Shown: positions 11,839-21,229 of the stretch, one piece after another
Numbering within the stretch: position 1 is the stretch's first letter
Layout of the letters: every line of letters starts with the position of its first letter
Assembly: GCA_018648645.1 (NCBI GenBank)
Contig: JABGQS010000001.1
Coordinates: forward strand, 159,677 to 223,676
Length of the DNA: 64,000 bases
Direction: 5' to 3'
Source of the DNA: Clostridia bacterium
GTDB lineage: Bacteria; Bacillota; Clostridia; Christensenellales; SZUA-584
Notes under the pieces: model-generated
What the model saw: the letters and a program-made list of their open reading frames with translations, nothing else
Told to the model about the DNA's origin: nothing
Databases searched by the model: none
Position numbers and translations under genes: made by a program

Positions 11839-14800
11839 CTAGTAGGTTAAGTATTCGTGCAGCGGAATGAGGTGCTGCTCTATGTTGGTTGCGTCCATGA
11901 TGGACAGCAGTGCGCCAAGGGTGTCGAGCGAAGTTATGCACGGCACGTCCCATTCCATTGTTGTGCGCCTAAGGATAAAGCCGAGCCGGTCCTTCAGCTT
12001 GCCTCTGGTGGGTGTGTTAACGACCATGGATATTTTGTGGTTTTTGATCGCAACAACGACATCCTCCTTCTTGATAAGCATGCACTTTAGACCGTGCTTG
12101 CGATAGAACGCACACGTGCCGTCTGTGCCTGCTATTGTGAAGCCCATGTCAATCATCTTTTGGGCGCTGCTTAGCGACTCTTCGATGTCTCGCGGTGTTA
12201 TGGAGAACAGCACCGGTTTTTCCTTGCCCGGCATGCGGATGCCAGAAGCTACGAACGCTTTGCGCAGCGCTGCCAGATATGTTGTATCTGTGCCCATAAC
12301 CTCGCCGGTAGACTTCATTTCGGGTCCGAGGAATATATCGACCGCGGTCATCTTTGAGAACGAGAACACGGGCGCTTTGACTGTGATGAGAGTGCTTTCC
12401 TTGTGCAGTCCGCTAGCGTAACCGATATCAGCGAGCGTCTCGCCCAGCATGATTCGCGTTGCGGCGGTTACCATCGGAACGCCGGTGATTTTTGACAGAA
12501 TCGGCACGGTACGGCTTGCCCGTGGGTTGACCTCAAGTACATAAACGTCGTCCTTGTCGTCTATGATAAACTGTATGTTGAAAAGCCCTTTTATGCCAAG
12601 CTCCTTGCCGATTTGCATGGTATATTCTACAACGGTGTCCTTGGTTTTCTGGCTGAGCGTTTGCGTTGGGTACACGGCGAAGCTGTCGCCTGAGTGCACG
12701 CCTGCGCGCTCTATATGCTCCATGATGCCGACAACGTGACAGTCCTGACCGTCGCAAATGCTGTCCGTTTCGACCTCTTTGCCCATCAGATATTTGTCAA
12801 CAAGTACAGGATGGTCGGGCGAAATATCTGCCGCATACGTCATGTATTCGTCAAGCTCGTGGTCGTTGTAGACGATTTCCATCGCTCTGCCGCCGAGTAC
12901 ATAAGACGGACGCACAAGCACGGGATAACCTACCCGGTTTGCGATTTTTTCGGCTTCCGGAAGTGAGAACGCTGTTGCGCCGGCCGGAAGCGGAATGCCA
13001 AGCTTCTCGAGCACTTGCAAAAACTCTTCGCGGTCCTCGGCTTTGTTGATGCCCTCGACGCTTGTGCCGAGTATATTTGCGCCCGCGATCTCCAGCTCTG
13101 CAGCAAGGTTGATTGCAGTCTGTCCACCAAACTGCACGATGACGCCCATAGGGCGTTCGCGCTCGATTACGTCGAGAACACACTCGCGATCCAGAGGCTC
13201 GAAATATAGCTTGTCGGATGTGTCAAAGTCGGTCGAGACAGTTTCGGGATTTGAGTTGATGATGATGGACTCGTAATCCAGATCGCGCAGGGCCATAACG
13301 GAGTGCACGCTGCAATAGTCAAACTCGATGCCTTGTCCGATGCGGATTGGACCGCTGCCAAGAACCAAAACTTTCTCGCGGTCGCTTATCTTTGCTTCGT
13401 CAACGTCGTCGTAGCAAGAGTAGTAGTAAGGCGTTTTTGCTTCGAACTCGCCTGCGCAAGTGTCTACCATTTTGTACGACGGTTTCAAGTTCATGGCGTA
13501 GCGGATTGTTTTGATTACCCTTGCCGTTGTGCCGACGAGGTTTGCGATATAATTATCGCCAAAGCCGTACTTTTTGCACGTGATTAGCAGCTCTGGTGGC
13601 AGCGTTTCAAAGTTATATTTCTTTAGCTCCTCGGACAGCTCAACGATGTTTTTCAGCTTTCCGAGAAAGAACTTGTCAATTTTGGTAATCTCCCAAATGT
13701 CGTCCACGCTGTAACCGCGCTCAAGCGCTTCGGACACAACGAAAATGCGCTCGTCATCCGGGTTTTTGAGCGAAAACTCGATCTGCGTATCCGACCACTC
13801 CTTAATGGACTTCATGCCGAGCTGATAATCGAGCTTGACATCAAGGCTGTCTATGGCCTTTAGCAGCGATTCTTCCAGCGTTCTGCCGATCGCCATGACT
13901 TCGCCGGTGGCTTTCATTTGTGTGCCGAGCGTTTTGGTCGCCGTGACGAACTTGTCGAACGGCCAGCGCGGTACTTTTGTGACCACGTAGTCGAGCGTCG
14001 GCTCGAAGCAAGCGCACGTTTCGCCTGTGATCGGGTTGGTGATTTCGTCGAGCCCGTAGCCGACGGCGATTTTTGCTGCGGCGCGTGCGATGGGGTAGCC
14101 GGTGGCTTTGCTGGCAAGTGCGGATGAGCGCGATACACGCGGGTTGACTTCGATAACGATGTATTCAAAGCTGTCGGGATTTAGAGCATACTGCACGTTG
14201 CAGCCGCCTTCTATACCGAGCGCGCGAATGATACGTATTGCGGAACTGCGCAGCATTTGATACTCTTTGTCGGCAAGCGTTTGGGACGGCGCCACGACGA
14301 TGCTGTCGCCGGTGTGTATGCCGACCGGGTCGATGTTTTCCATGTTGCACACGACGATGCAGTTATCAAACGAGTCTCGCATGACTTCGTATTCGATCTC
14401 TTTATATCCTGCGATGCTTTGCTCGAGAAGCACTTGATTGATCATTGAGAAGCTAAGCCCCGTGCCTGTGATTTCTTTCAGTTGCTCGATATCATGTGCG
14501 ATGCCGCCGCCGGTGCCACCCATGGTGAACGCAGGGCGCACGATGACAGGGAAGCCGATTTTTTCCGCGAAAGTAACCGCATCGTTGATGCTTGAGCAAA
14601 TGACGCTTTTTGCGATGTGCTCGCCAATTTCGCTCATCGTTTGCTTGAAAAGCTCGCGGTCTTCGGCAAGCTCGATAGAGTGCAGAGATGTGCCAAGCAG
14701 CTCGATATCAAGCTCTTGCAAAATATCCGTCTTGTCAAGCTCCATAGCCATGTTAAGCCCTGTTTGTCCTCCAAGCGTTGCGATGATACCGTCCGGCTTC

Positions 14801-15042
14801 TCTTTGCGCAGAATGTCGCTGACGACCTGCAGCGTGATGGGCTCTATGTAAACTTTGTCGGCTGTTTCCTCGTCCGTCATGATGGTGGCGGGGTTTGAGT
14901 TTATCAGCACGACCTCATACCCTTCTTCTTGCAATGCCCTGCAGGCTTGGGTGCCCGAATAGTCGAACTCTGCCGCTTGCCCGATGATAATGGGACCGCT
15001 GCCGATGACGAGTATTTTTTTCAAATCAGTACGTTTTGGCAT
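11839..15042 (-). CDS. carB: Carbamoyl-phosphate synthase large subunit
   Basis: Makes carbamoyl phosphate from bicarbonate, ammonia from the small subunit, and two ATP. The 1067-residue length is complete. It has the duplicated ATP-grasp halves: [20 protein letters not shown] at the N-terminus and its copy [20 protein letters not shown] near residue 550, each followed by an ATP-grasp core, then a C-terminal MGS-like regulatory domain (about 930-1067). The glutaminase subunit gene carA is not beside it, which is unusual; it may be elsewhere and shared with pyrimidine synthesis. It lies between argD and argF in the arginine operon. Confidence 0.96.
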   Translation of the reverse strand: MPKRTDLKKILVIGSGPIIIGQAAEFDYSGTQACRALQEEGYEVVLINSNPATIMTDEETADKVYIEPITLQVVSDILRKEKPDGIIATLGGQTGLNMAMELDKTDILQELDIELLGTSLHSIELAEDRELFKQTMSEIGEHIAKSVICSSINDAVTFAEKIGFPVIVRPAFTMGGTGGGIAHDIEQLKEITGTGLSFSMINQVLLEQSIAGYKEIEYEVMRDSFDNCIVVCNMENIDPVGIHTGDSIVVAPSQTLADKEYQMLRSSAIRIIRALGIEGGCNVQYALNPDSFEYIVIEVNPRVSRSSALASKATGYPIARAAAKIAVGYGLDEITNPITGETCACFEPTLDYVVTKVPRWPFDKFVTATKTLGTQMKATGEVMAIGRTLEESLLKAIDSLDVKLDYQLGMKSIKEWSDTQIEFSLKNPDDERIFVVSEALERGYSVDDIWEITKIDKFFLGKLKNIVELSEELKKYNFETLPPELLITCKKYGFGDNYIANLVGTTARVIKTIRYAMNLKPSYKMVDTCAGEFEAKTPYYYSCYDDVDEAKISDREKVLVLGSGPIRIGQGIEFDYCSVHSVMALRDLDYESIIINSNPETVSTDFDTSDKLYFEPLDRECVLDVIERERPMGVIVQFGGQTAINLAAELEIAGANILGTSVEGINKAEDREEFLQVLEKLGIPLPAGATAFSLPEAEKIANRVGYPVLVRPSYVLGGRAMEIVYNDHELDEYMTYAADISPDHPVLVDKYLMGKEVETDSICDGQDCHVVGIMEHIERAGVHSGDSFAVYPTQTLSQKTKDTVVEYTMQIGKELGIKGLFNIQFIIDDKDDVYVLEVNPRASRTVPILSKITGVPMVTAATRIMLGETLADIGYASGLHKESTLITVKAPVFSFSKMTAVDIFLGPEMKSTGEVMGTDTTYLAALRKAFVASGIRMPGKEKPVLFSITPRDIEESLSSAQKMIDMGFTIAGTDGTCAFYRKHGLKCMLIKKEDVVVAIKNHKISMVVNTPTRGKLKDRLGFILRRTTMEWDVPCITSLDTLGALLSIMDATNIEQHLIPLHEYLTY

Positions 15043-15059
15043 ATTATCTCCCTAAATTA

Positions 15060-16244
15060 TTATAATACTTGCTTGAGCGCAGCAATCAGTTTGTCGATGT
15101 GCTGCGTTTGTATCGTGTATGGCGGCAGGAACCGTAGGACGTTTTCGCCTGCTGTTGCAGTTACAAATCCCATGCCCAGAAGCTTTTTGAGCACGCTCTT
15201 CGCTTCAACCGTTTCATCCAAATCAATGCCGAGCATAAGACCTTTGCCGCGAACTTGTTGTATGCACGAGAATACTTGCTTGAGGTCGTTTAGCTGCTGT
15301 TTGAAGTATGCGCCTGTTTGCGCAACTTGCGACATCATATCGGTGGTTATCAACTTGTTTACCACGTAGTACGCTGCAGTGCAAGCAAGATGGTTGCCGC
15401 CAAAGGTGCTGCCGTGGTCTCCCTGAAGGAGCGCCGTTGACGCTTTGCCGCGGGCCAAGAATGCGCCGATGGGGAAGCCGTTGCCGAGAGATTTGGCGAG
15501 TACAACCACGTCCGGCATTGCGCCGAGCGAGGGGGAAGCCAGAAATTCACCTGTGCGTCCGCAGCCTGTTTGTATCTCGTCTGCTATCATCAGCGCGCCG
15601 TGTTTGTCGCAAAGGGCGCGGACAGCTTGGAAATATTCATTAGAGATTGAGATTAAACCACCTTCTCCGATGATAGGCTCTATCATGACCGCTGCTGTAG
15701 CATTGGTGATGGTATTCGCTAGCTCGTTTATATCGTTTGGCGCAACGTAAGTGAACGTATCAATCAGCGGTTTGAACGCTTCGTGGAATTTGTCTTGACC
15801 TGTTGCTGCGAGCGTTGCCAATGTGCGTCCGTGAAAGCTGCCTTTTATGGTGATGATTTCTTGGCGCTGGTCGCCGTTGTTGTAGTGATATTTGCGGGCG
15901 AGCTTAAGCGCGCCTTCAACCGCCTCTGCGCCGCTGTTTTGGAAAAACACGTTGTCCATACCTGTGGCGTTGCATAGAGCTTCTGCAAGCTTTGCCTGCT
16001 GCTCTATATAAAAATAGTTTGACGTGTGCATCAAATTGTCGATCGTGTTTTTCAGCGCGGTTTTGAAGCCATTGTCGCTGTAACCAAGACAATTGACGGC
16101 GATACCCGACAAAAAATCGGTGTATTTTTTACCGTCCGTGTCAAAAAGATATACGTCCTCGCCTATTGTGAAGCACACAGGAAGCCGTTTGCCAAAGACC
16201 TGCATGAAGTATTTTTCGTCAAGTTTCGTGATGTCGCTGAGCAT
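15060..16244 (-). CDS. argD: Acetylornithine aminotransferase
   Basis: Class III PLP-dependent transaminase converting N-acetylglutamate semialdehyde to N-acetylornithine. At 394 residues it is of normal length. The motifs are FFQNSGAEAVEGALKLAR near 95-112, the acidic IADEIQTGCGRTG segment, and the PLP lysine in VVLAKSLGNGFPIGA near residue 247. Position between argB and carB in the arginine operon supports acetylornithine over other omega-amino acids. Nine bases separate it from argB. Confidence 0.95.
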   Translation of the reverse strand: MLSDITKLDEKYFMQVFGKRLPVCFTIGEDVYLFDTDGKKYTDFLSGIAVNCLGYSDNGFKTALKNTIDNLMHTSNYFYIEQQAKLAEALCNATGMDNVFFQNSGAEAVEGALKLARKYHYNNGDQRQEIITIKGSFHGRTLATLAATGQDKFHEAFKPLIDTFTYVAPNDINELANTITNATAAVMIEPIIGEGGLISISNEYFQAVRALCDKHGALMIADEIQTGCGRTGEFLASPSLGAMPDVVVLAKSLGNGFPIGAFLARGKASTALLQGDHGSTFGGNHLACTAAYYVVNKLITTDMMSQVAQTGAYFKQQLNDLKQVFSCIQQVRGKGLMLGIDLDETVEAKSVLKKLLGMGFVTATAGENVLRFLPPYTIQTQHIDKLIAALKQVL

Positions 16245-16253
16245 TGTGTCTCC

Positions 16254-17129
16254 TTATTCCTCGATAGTCTTTCGCACCATTGTGCCGATACCTTTGTCGG
16301 TAAAAATCTCGAGCAGTATCGGGTGCGGAATTGTTCCGTTCAGTATATGCGTGCGTTTCACGCCGTTTTCTATCGCTTTGATACAGCCGTCTACCTTTGG
16401 CAGCATGCCTCCCGAGATTACGCCGCTTTCGATATAGTCGTAAATCTCGTCGATCGTGATGATGGATATAAGCGATTCAGGGTCATCGGGATCGCTGCGT
16501 ATGCCGTCGATGTCGGTTAAGAACATCAGCTTTTGCGCGCTTAGCGCAGCTGCGATTTCGCCCGCGACCGTGTCCGCGTTGATGTTATAACTCTCTCCGT
16601 CTTTGCCGACGCCGATGGGTGCGATGACAGGGATGTATTCGTCCTTGACCAGAAGGTCGAGCAGGTTGGTGTTGATGCTCGTGATTTGACCGACGTGACC
16701 GAGGTCGGTGCCGTCGTCAGCCATTTTCTTTTCTGCTGTGATGAGGTTTGCATCTTTGCCGCAAAGACCAATCGCTTTAGCGCCCGCAACGCCGAACTTT
16801 GCTACGATGTCTTTGTTGATACGACCTGTCAGCACCATTTGAACAACGTCCATTGTGTCGTCGTCTGTTATGCGAAGCCCGTTGTGAAAATCGGGCTTGA
16901 TGTCGAGTTTTTCGAGCATACCGTTGATCTCATTGCCGCCGCCGTGTACCAGAATCGGGTTGACACCGACAAACTTTAACAGCGTGACGTCCTGCATGAT
17001 TTTGCTGGAAAGCTCTTCACTGAGCATGGCAGCACCGCCGTATTTGATGACGACCGTTTTGTTTGCCAGACGTTGTATGTAGGGAAGCGCTTCGATAAGC
17101 ACGCCCGCTTTCTCGATGAGTTTATCCAT
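16254..17129 (-). CDS. argB: Acetylglutamate kinase
   Basis: Phosphorylates N-acetylglutamate in arginine synthesis. The 291-residue amino-acid-kinase fold starts with the motif VIKYGGAAM (about 27-35), has LVHGGGNEI for substrate/ATP binding near 61-69, and [14 protein letters not shown] MFLTDIDGI near 203. Its start codon directly follows the argC stop, so the two are translationally coupled. N-terminal and Glu/Lys features typical of arginine-sensitive hexameric kinases may be present (the N-terminal helix before YGG is long enough), so feedback inhibition is plausible. Confidence 0.96.
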   Translation of the reverse strand: MDKLIEKAGVLIEALPYIQRLANKTVVIKYGGAAMLSEELSSKIMQDVTLLKFVGVNPILVHGGGNEINGMLEKLDIKPDFHNGLRITDDDTMDVVQMVLTGRINKDIVAKFGVAGAKAIGLCGKDANLITAEKKMADDGTDLGHVGQITSINTNLLDLLVKDEYIPVIAPIGVGKDGESYNINADTVAGEIAAALSAQKLMFLTDIDGIRSDPDDPESLISIITIDEIYDYIESGVISGGMLPKVDGCIKAIENGVKRTHILNGTIPHPILLEIFTDKGIGTMVRKTIEE

Positions 17130-18149
17130 TTATAAATACCATCCTATATTGTTTAGCCCTTCGCTTTCACTATATCCACACATGGTGTTCATGTTCTGTA
17201 CCGCTTGACCCCCCGCGCCTTTGATAAGGTTGTCGATACACGATATGATTATTATACGACCCGTGCGCTCGTCGAGCTTGAAGCCGATGGCGCAATTATT
17301 GCTGCCGATTACGTGTTTGATCTCGGGCAGTGTGTTCGTTATGTGCACGAAAGGCTCATTGCTGTATATATCGTACGCCTTGTCTATCTGTGCTTTGGAC
17401 GCTGTAGTAGACGCATATATCGTTGTTAGTATGCCGCGTTTTATCGGCAGAAGATGCGGGGTGAAGCTGAGCGTAATCTCGCTGCCCGCCGCAATGCTTA
17501 GCTCCTGCTCTATCTCGGACGTGTGCCTGTGACTCGCAACACCGTATGCTTTAAAGTTCTCGTCCACTTCGCAGAAAATAAGCGGCAGCTTTTCGCTTCG
17601 TCCGGCACCCGTTACGCCCGACTTTGCGTCGATGATGATGCTGCCCGTGTCGATAAGACCTGAACGAAGAAGCGGTGCTAGTGCCAGTATTGAGCTTGTG
17701 GTATAGCAGCCGGAATTGCCGACCAAACCGGCGTGCTTGATTTTGTCACGGTAAAGCTCTGTCAGACCGTACACGCTTTGGTTCAAAAGGTGCGCTGCCC
17801 CATGCTTCGTATTATACCACTTCTCATAGACCGCTGCATCGTTATATCGAAAATCGCCCGACAAATCTATGACCTTTACACCGCCATCCAAAAGCTGTGG
17901 CACAACCTCTGATGATGTGCCGTGCGGCAGGCAGGTGAAAACGATGTCGCTGTCCGCGCAGATCGCCGGAATATCGAGCGGCTCAAGCGGATAATCACAG
18001 CCGAGAAAACTAGGGTATATTTCGCTCATTTTTTTGCCGGCAAAGCTTTTTGACACGGCATGCACGACCTTTGTGTTTGGGTGACCTGACAGTATACGCA
18101 TTAGCTCTGCGCCCGAGTATCCTGTTGCGCCAATTACCGAAATATTCAT
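17130..18149 (-). CDS. argC: N-acetyl-gamma-glutamyl-phosphate reductase
   Basis: NADPH-dependent reductase producing N-acetylglutamate semialdehyde. At 339 residues it is full length. The dinucleotide motif is IGATGYSGAELMRIL at residues 5-19 and the catalytic cysteine is in GNSGCYTTSS near residue 146. A second signature, HRHTSEIEQEL, lies near 210. It is the first gene of the arginine operon. The ATG is preceded by an AAAGG, and the promoter with an ArgR-like operator lies 30-60 bases upstream. Confidence 0.97.
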   Translation of the reverse strand: MNISVIGATGYSGAELMRILSGHPNTKVVHAVSKSFAGKKMSEIYPSFLGCDYPLEPLDIPAICADSDIVFTCLPHGTSSEVVPQLLDGGVKVIDLSGDFRYNDAAVYEKWYNTKHGAAHLLNQSVYGLTELYRDKIKHAGLVGNSGCYTTSSILALAPLLRSGLIDTGSIIIDAKSGVTGAGRSEKLPLIFCEVDENFKAYGVASHRHTSEIEQELSIAAGSEITLSFTPHLLPIKRGILTTIYASTTASKAQIDKAYDIYSNEPFVHITNTLPEIKHVIGSNNCAIGFKLDERTGRIIIISCIDNLIKGAGGQAVQNMNTMCGYSESEGLNNIGWYL

Positions 18150-18181
18150 AAAAATAACACCTTTCCGTGTAGTTATTTATA

Positions 18182-18210
18182 ATTATACATAAAAATGTAT
18201 AAAAATGCAA
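18182..18210 (-). promoter_or_regulatory. Promoter of the arginine operon with an ArgR-like operator in its spacer
   Basis: Read on the minus strand, TTGCAT (18205-18210) and TATAAT (18182-18187) are separated by 17 bases. The spacer contains a perfect 18-base palindrome at 18184-18201 with seven-base arms TATACAT/ATGTATA around AAAA. A second, imperfect copy (TGTAT-AAAA-ATGCA, 18196-18209) is centred ten bases away, on the same face of the helix. The size and central T/A tract match ARG boxes, although the usual TGAAT arm is altered. Binding of an arginine repressor here would block the promoter. Confidence 0.7.
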
Positions 18211-18242
18211 CAACTATTTTGAGGATTTGCGAATTATTTTCG

Positions 18243-18267
18243 AAAAAAAACCGCCCGTGTAAGGCGG
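18243..18267 (-). terminator. Terminator of the glycerate kinase gene
   Basis: On the minus strand CCGCC and GGCGG form a stem with a seven-base loop followed by eight T. It separates glycerate kinase from the arginine operon promoter. Confidence 0.8.
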
Positions 18268-18279
18268 CTGTGGTGATAT

Positions 18280-19419
18280 CTATTTAATATCCTTGCCGAT
18301 TTTGAGCAGCGAGAACACCCTGTCTGCTGCTTTGGCAAGAAGAGCCGACGCGTTTTGTATGCAATCTTGCAGCGTTGTAGGGGATTCGGGAAGTGCGATT
18401 AGCGTGTTGACACCGAGAGGATATACCGCTTGCGCGCCGCTGCCTATGCTGCCCGCGATGACGACGACGGGGATGTCCTGCGCTTTTGCGTAGTTAGCAA
18501 CGCCGTGAACAACCTTGCCGGAAGCCGACTGTGCATCGACCTGACCTTCGCCTGTGACGATGAGGTCTGCGCGCTCAATCAGCTCGTCGAACTTCACCAG
18601 CTCCAAAACAGCGTCGATGCCGCTTGTAAGCACGGCGCCTGCAAAGCAAACGAGTCCGCAGCCTATGCCGCCTGCCGCACCTGCGCCGGGTAAAGTGGTC
18701 ACATCTTTTTTGGCGTAATCGTTTAGGATGAATTCAAAGCTTTTCATGCCGGCTTCGAGTTGCTCTAAACGCTTTGGCGTACCGCCTTTTTGCGGGCCGT
18801 ATATATATGTTGCGCCGTTTTTGCCCGTTAACGGGTTAGTTACGTCGCACATAATGGAGATGTTGGTGGTTTTGAGCCGTGGGTCAAGCTCGCTGTCGTC
18901 TACGCGCGCAACGCTGGCGAGCTCTTGCCCGCACATGCGCGCAATCTCGCTGCCGTTCGCTCGCAGATACCGCAGCCCAAGCGCCTGTAATGCGCCGCTG
19001 CCCGCGTCGTTTGTGGCGCTTCCGCCGATGCCGAGATATATGTTGGTGAAGCCGCTATCAAGCGCTTCTTTGATCAGATCGCCCGTGCCGTGCGTGGACG
19101 TAATCAGAGGGTTTCTTTCCTGCTCACTAAGCAGCGCCATTCCGCTGCACTCGGACATACCGATTATTGCCGCGCCGTTTGCATCGCCATAGATGCAATC
19201 TATAACGCGCCCTAGAGGATCGTGTGCCTGCGCTGTTATCGTTCTGCCGTCCGATGCGTGGACGATGGCTTCTACAGTGCCGTCGCCGCCGTCCGCGATC
19301 GGTACTTCGACGATTTGTGCACTCGGGAAAATCGAAAGCGCGCTTTGCTTTACGCCTGCGATAACCTGCATCGAGGAGAGTGAGCCTTTGAACGAGTCGG
19401 GAGCAATGATAATCTTCAT
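18280..19419 (-). CDS. Glycerate kinase (GK2-type)
   Basis: Phosphorylates D-glycerate, usually to 2-phosphoglycerate in this family. The 379-residue protein starts with the diagnostic MKIIIAPDSFKGSLSS, has VPIADGGDGTVEA near 40-52, IYLGIGGSATNDAGSGALQALG near 125-146, PGAGAAGGIG near 245, and VTGEGQVDAQS near 288. All these match the GlxK/GarK family. It is monocistronic with its own terminator. No glyoxylate or tartrate pathway genes are next to it, so its pathway here is unclear. Confidence 0.94.
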   Translation of the reverse strand: MKIIIAPDSFKGSLSSMQVIAGVKQSALSIFPSAQIVEVPIADGGDGTVEAIVHASDGRTITAQAHDPLGRVIDCIYGDANGAAIIGMSECSGMALLSEQERNPLITSTHGTGDLIKEALDSGFTNIYLGIGGSATNDAGSGALQALGLRYLRANGSEIARMCGQELASVARVDDSELDPRLKTTNISIMCDVTNPLTGKNGATYIYGPQKGGTPKRLEQLEAGMKSFEFILNDYAKKDVTTLPGAGAAGGIGCGLVCFAGAVLTSGIDAVLELVKFDELIERADLIVTGEGQVDAQSASGKVVHGVANYAKAQDIPVVVIAGSIGSGAQAVYPLGVNTLIALPESPTTLQDCIQNASALLAKAADRVFSLLKIGKDIK

Positions 19420-19489
19420 ATTATGACCTATTCTTTCATCGTTGATAGGATGATTATATCAGAGAACGGGCGATATTATCAACATACTA

Positions 19490-19518
19490 TTGACAATGCG
19501 TTAAAAGTGCGGTATCAT
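19490..19518 (+). promoter_or_regulatory. Promoter of the ArsR-permease operon
   Basis: Consensus TTGACA and TATCAT with a 17-base spacer. It is followed directly by the ArsR-type operator at 19527-19542 and by GGGAGG before the ATG at 19564. Confidence 0.85.
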
Positions 19519-19526
19519 TTGAACAG

Positions 19527-19542
19527 TTGAACAAGTATTCAA
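19527..19542 (+). promoter_or_regulatory. CzrA/SmtB-type operator
   Basis: TTGAACAAGTATTCAA is an inverted repeat TTGAA-n6-TTCAA. From memory, the zinc-responsive CzrA operator core is TGAACAAATATTCA, one base different from the core here. It spans the expected transcription start region, so a bound repressor would block transcription. A further half-site TTGAACA lies at 19519-19525. Confidence 0.75.
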
Positions 19543-19563
19543 ACGTTATTGGGAGGATGATAT

Positions 19564-19893
19564 ATGTTGCGCTGTACACAAGATATTGATATTGAGCCGA
19601 TAGAAGAGGCAAAAGCGATGCGGATTGCCGATTTGCTGAAAGTGTTTGGCGACCCCGGACGCGTACAGATATTGAGCTTGCTAGTCGACAAAGAGGTGTG
19701 TGTGTCGCACATTGCCGGGGCGCTTGGCAAAAGCGTGTCGGCAGTGTCGCATCAGCTCAGCATACTGCGCAGCCACAACATTGTGCGCTTTGTCAGAGAC
19801 GGCAAAAACACGTATTATACGCTCGACGACAAGCATGTCGAGGATGTACTCAAATCGGGCATTGAACATATAGACCACATAGATCGCGCATAA
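19564..19893 (+). CDS. ArsR/SmtB-family metal-sensing repressor (zinc-type)
   Basis: A 109-residue winged-helix repressor. The recognition helix is in VSAVSHQLSILRSHNIV (about 58-74) followed by the wing RDGKNTYYTL. The alpha-3 cysteine motif of cadmium/lead sensors is not intact (EVCVSHI). The alpha-5 metal site is complete: D89, H91, H102 and H105, with exactly the D-x-H-x10-H-x2-H spacing of zinc/cobalt sensors such as CzrA. It lies 13 bases before the metal permease gene. It should release the operator when zinc is high and thereby induce the efflux gene. Confidence 0.9.
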   Translation: MLRCTQDIDIEPIEEAKAMRIADLLKVFGDPGRVQILSLLVDKEVCVSHIAGALGKSVSAVSHQLSILRSHNIVRFVRDGKNTYYTLDDKHVEDVLKSGIEHIDHIDRA

Positions 19894-19906
19894 GAAAGGA
19901 AAGTAA

Positions 19907-21220
19907 ATGAACTATATTGAAGTATTTCTAGATGCATTTCTGGATGTATTTTTGGATATGTCGCTGTATATGCTTATAGGAATGGTGCTAACGGGCGTGC
20001 TTTCTGTTGTGATGAAAAAGCAGATGGTGGCAAAGCACCTAGGGAAAAATGCGCGAGTGCCCGCGGTTAAGGCGGCGGCTTTTGGGGTACCGCTGCCGTT
20101 GTGTTCGTGCGGCGTGCTGCCAACAACGGTATATCTTAGCCAAAACGGGGCTTCGACCAGCGCGGTGATGTCGTTCTTGATATCGACACCGCAGACGGGG
20201 GTCGATTCTATTATTGCCACGTTTGGTATGATGGGCGTTGTGTTTGCTGTATATCGACCGGTTGTCGCGTTCATATCGGGCGTTGTCGGTGGCAGTTTGA
20301 TTCAAAAAATTGCGGGAAACAAAAGGATCGAGGATTCGCAGGAAGCGCTGGATGCGGAGTGCGAGGAATTCGGGAACTGTTGCGATGAAAATAGTTGCGA
20401 GATTGGGCAGGGTGCTAATGCAGCGGTCGAGCCGAAACTATCGCTGTCAGAGAAACTTAAAAAAATGTTTAATTATGCGTTTGTCGAGTTTGTGGACGAT
20501 ATTGCGCTGCACTTTGTTGTCGGCGTGATTATCGCGGCGCTGATTACGATTATCATACCGACAGGGTTTTTCGAGAGCTTGAATATAAGCTCGGGTATAC
20601 TTGCGATGTTGGTGATGCTGGTGATTGGGCTGCCGATGTACATATGCTCGACCTCATCGATTCCCATCGCGCTTGTGCTGATGGCAAAGGGAATCAGCCC
20701 GGGCGCAGCGTTTGTGTTTCTGTTTGCGGGACCGGCGACTAACGCGGCATCGCTTGCGGTGCTTGCTAAATCGCTAGGTAAAAAGACGGTGGCTGTGTAT
20801 CTTGCGATAACGGCAGTTTCTGCGATCGGGTTTGGACTGCTGCTGGACGGCCTTATCGGATGGTTCTCGCTGCCGATGCCGGATATTTTGAGCGATACAA
20901 TGGCGCATGGTACAAACTGGCTGCAAATAGTGACGGGCGTGATTTTCGGCGGGGTGCTGATAAGAAGCCTGGTTATGCGCGTGGTAAGGAAGATTAGAGC
21001 GAAAAGGGACAAAGCAAAGGAGAATGTTATGGAACTAAGTATTGAAGGCATGAGCTGTGAGCATTGTGCAAAGAGGGTGACGCAGGCGCTTGAGAATATT
21101 GGCGGCGTTGTTTCGGTCAGTGTGGACGTAAAAGAAGGTAAAGCGTATGTGCAGGGAGAAGATATAGATATGGCAGCTATGAAGCAAGCTGTAGAAGATG
21201 CAGGTTATGATGTGAAATAA
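19907..21220 (+). CDS. Metal efflux permease (SO_0444/DUF318 type) with C-terminal heavy-metal-associated domain
   Basis: A 437-residue protein with about eight to ten membrane segments in two halves joined by a cysteine-rich cytosolic loop (EFGNCCDENSCE near 153-164). The permease signatures are PLPLCSCGVLPTT near 62-74 and CSTSSIPIALVLM in the second half, which is how I place it in the SO_0444-like Cu/Zn permease family related to ArsP. Residues 375-437 are a heavy-metal-associated domain with GMSCEHC (C384, C387). It is co-transcribed with the zinc-type ArsR gene, so zinc or copper export is the likely role. An internal ribosome site precedes the metal domain. Confidence 0.85.
   Translation: MNYIEVFLDAFLDVFLDMSLYMLIGMVLTGVLSVVMKKQMVAKHLGKNARVPAVKAAAFGVPLPLCSCGVLPTTVYLSQNGASTSAVMSFLISTPQTGVDSIIATFGMMGVVFAVYRPVVAFISGVVGGSLIQKIAGNKRIEDSQEALDAECEEFGNCCDENSCEIGQGANAAVEPKLSLSEKLKKMFNYAFVEFVDDIALHFVVGVIIAALITIIIPTGFFESLNISSGILAMLVMLVIGLPMYICSTSSIPIALVLMAKGISPGAAFVFLFAGPATNAASLAVLAKSLGKKTVAVYLAITAVSAIGFGLLLDGLIGWFSLPMPDILSDTMAHGTNWLQIVTGVIFGGVLIRSLVMRVVRKIRAKRDKAKENVMELSIEGMSCEHCAKRVTQALENIGGVVSVSVDVKEGKAYVQGEDIDMAAMKQAVEDAGYDVK
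21016..21220 (+). other. Possible internal translation start giving a free CopZ-like chaperone
   Basis: Within the permease gene an AAAGGAG (21016-21022) sits six bases before an in-frame ATG at 21029. Starting there would give a 63-residue protein beginning MELSIEGMSCEHC, which looks exactly like a stand-alone copper chaperone. The ribosome site is stronger and better spaced than expected by chance inside a coding region. Whether it is used is not known. Confidence 0.4.
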
Positions 21221-21229
21221 GGTGAAGCA

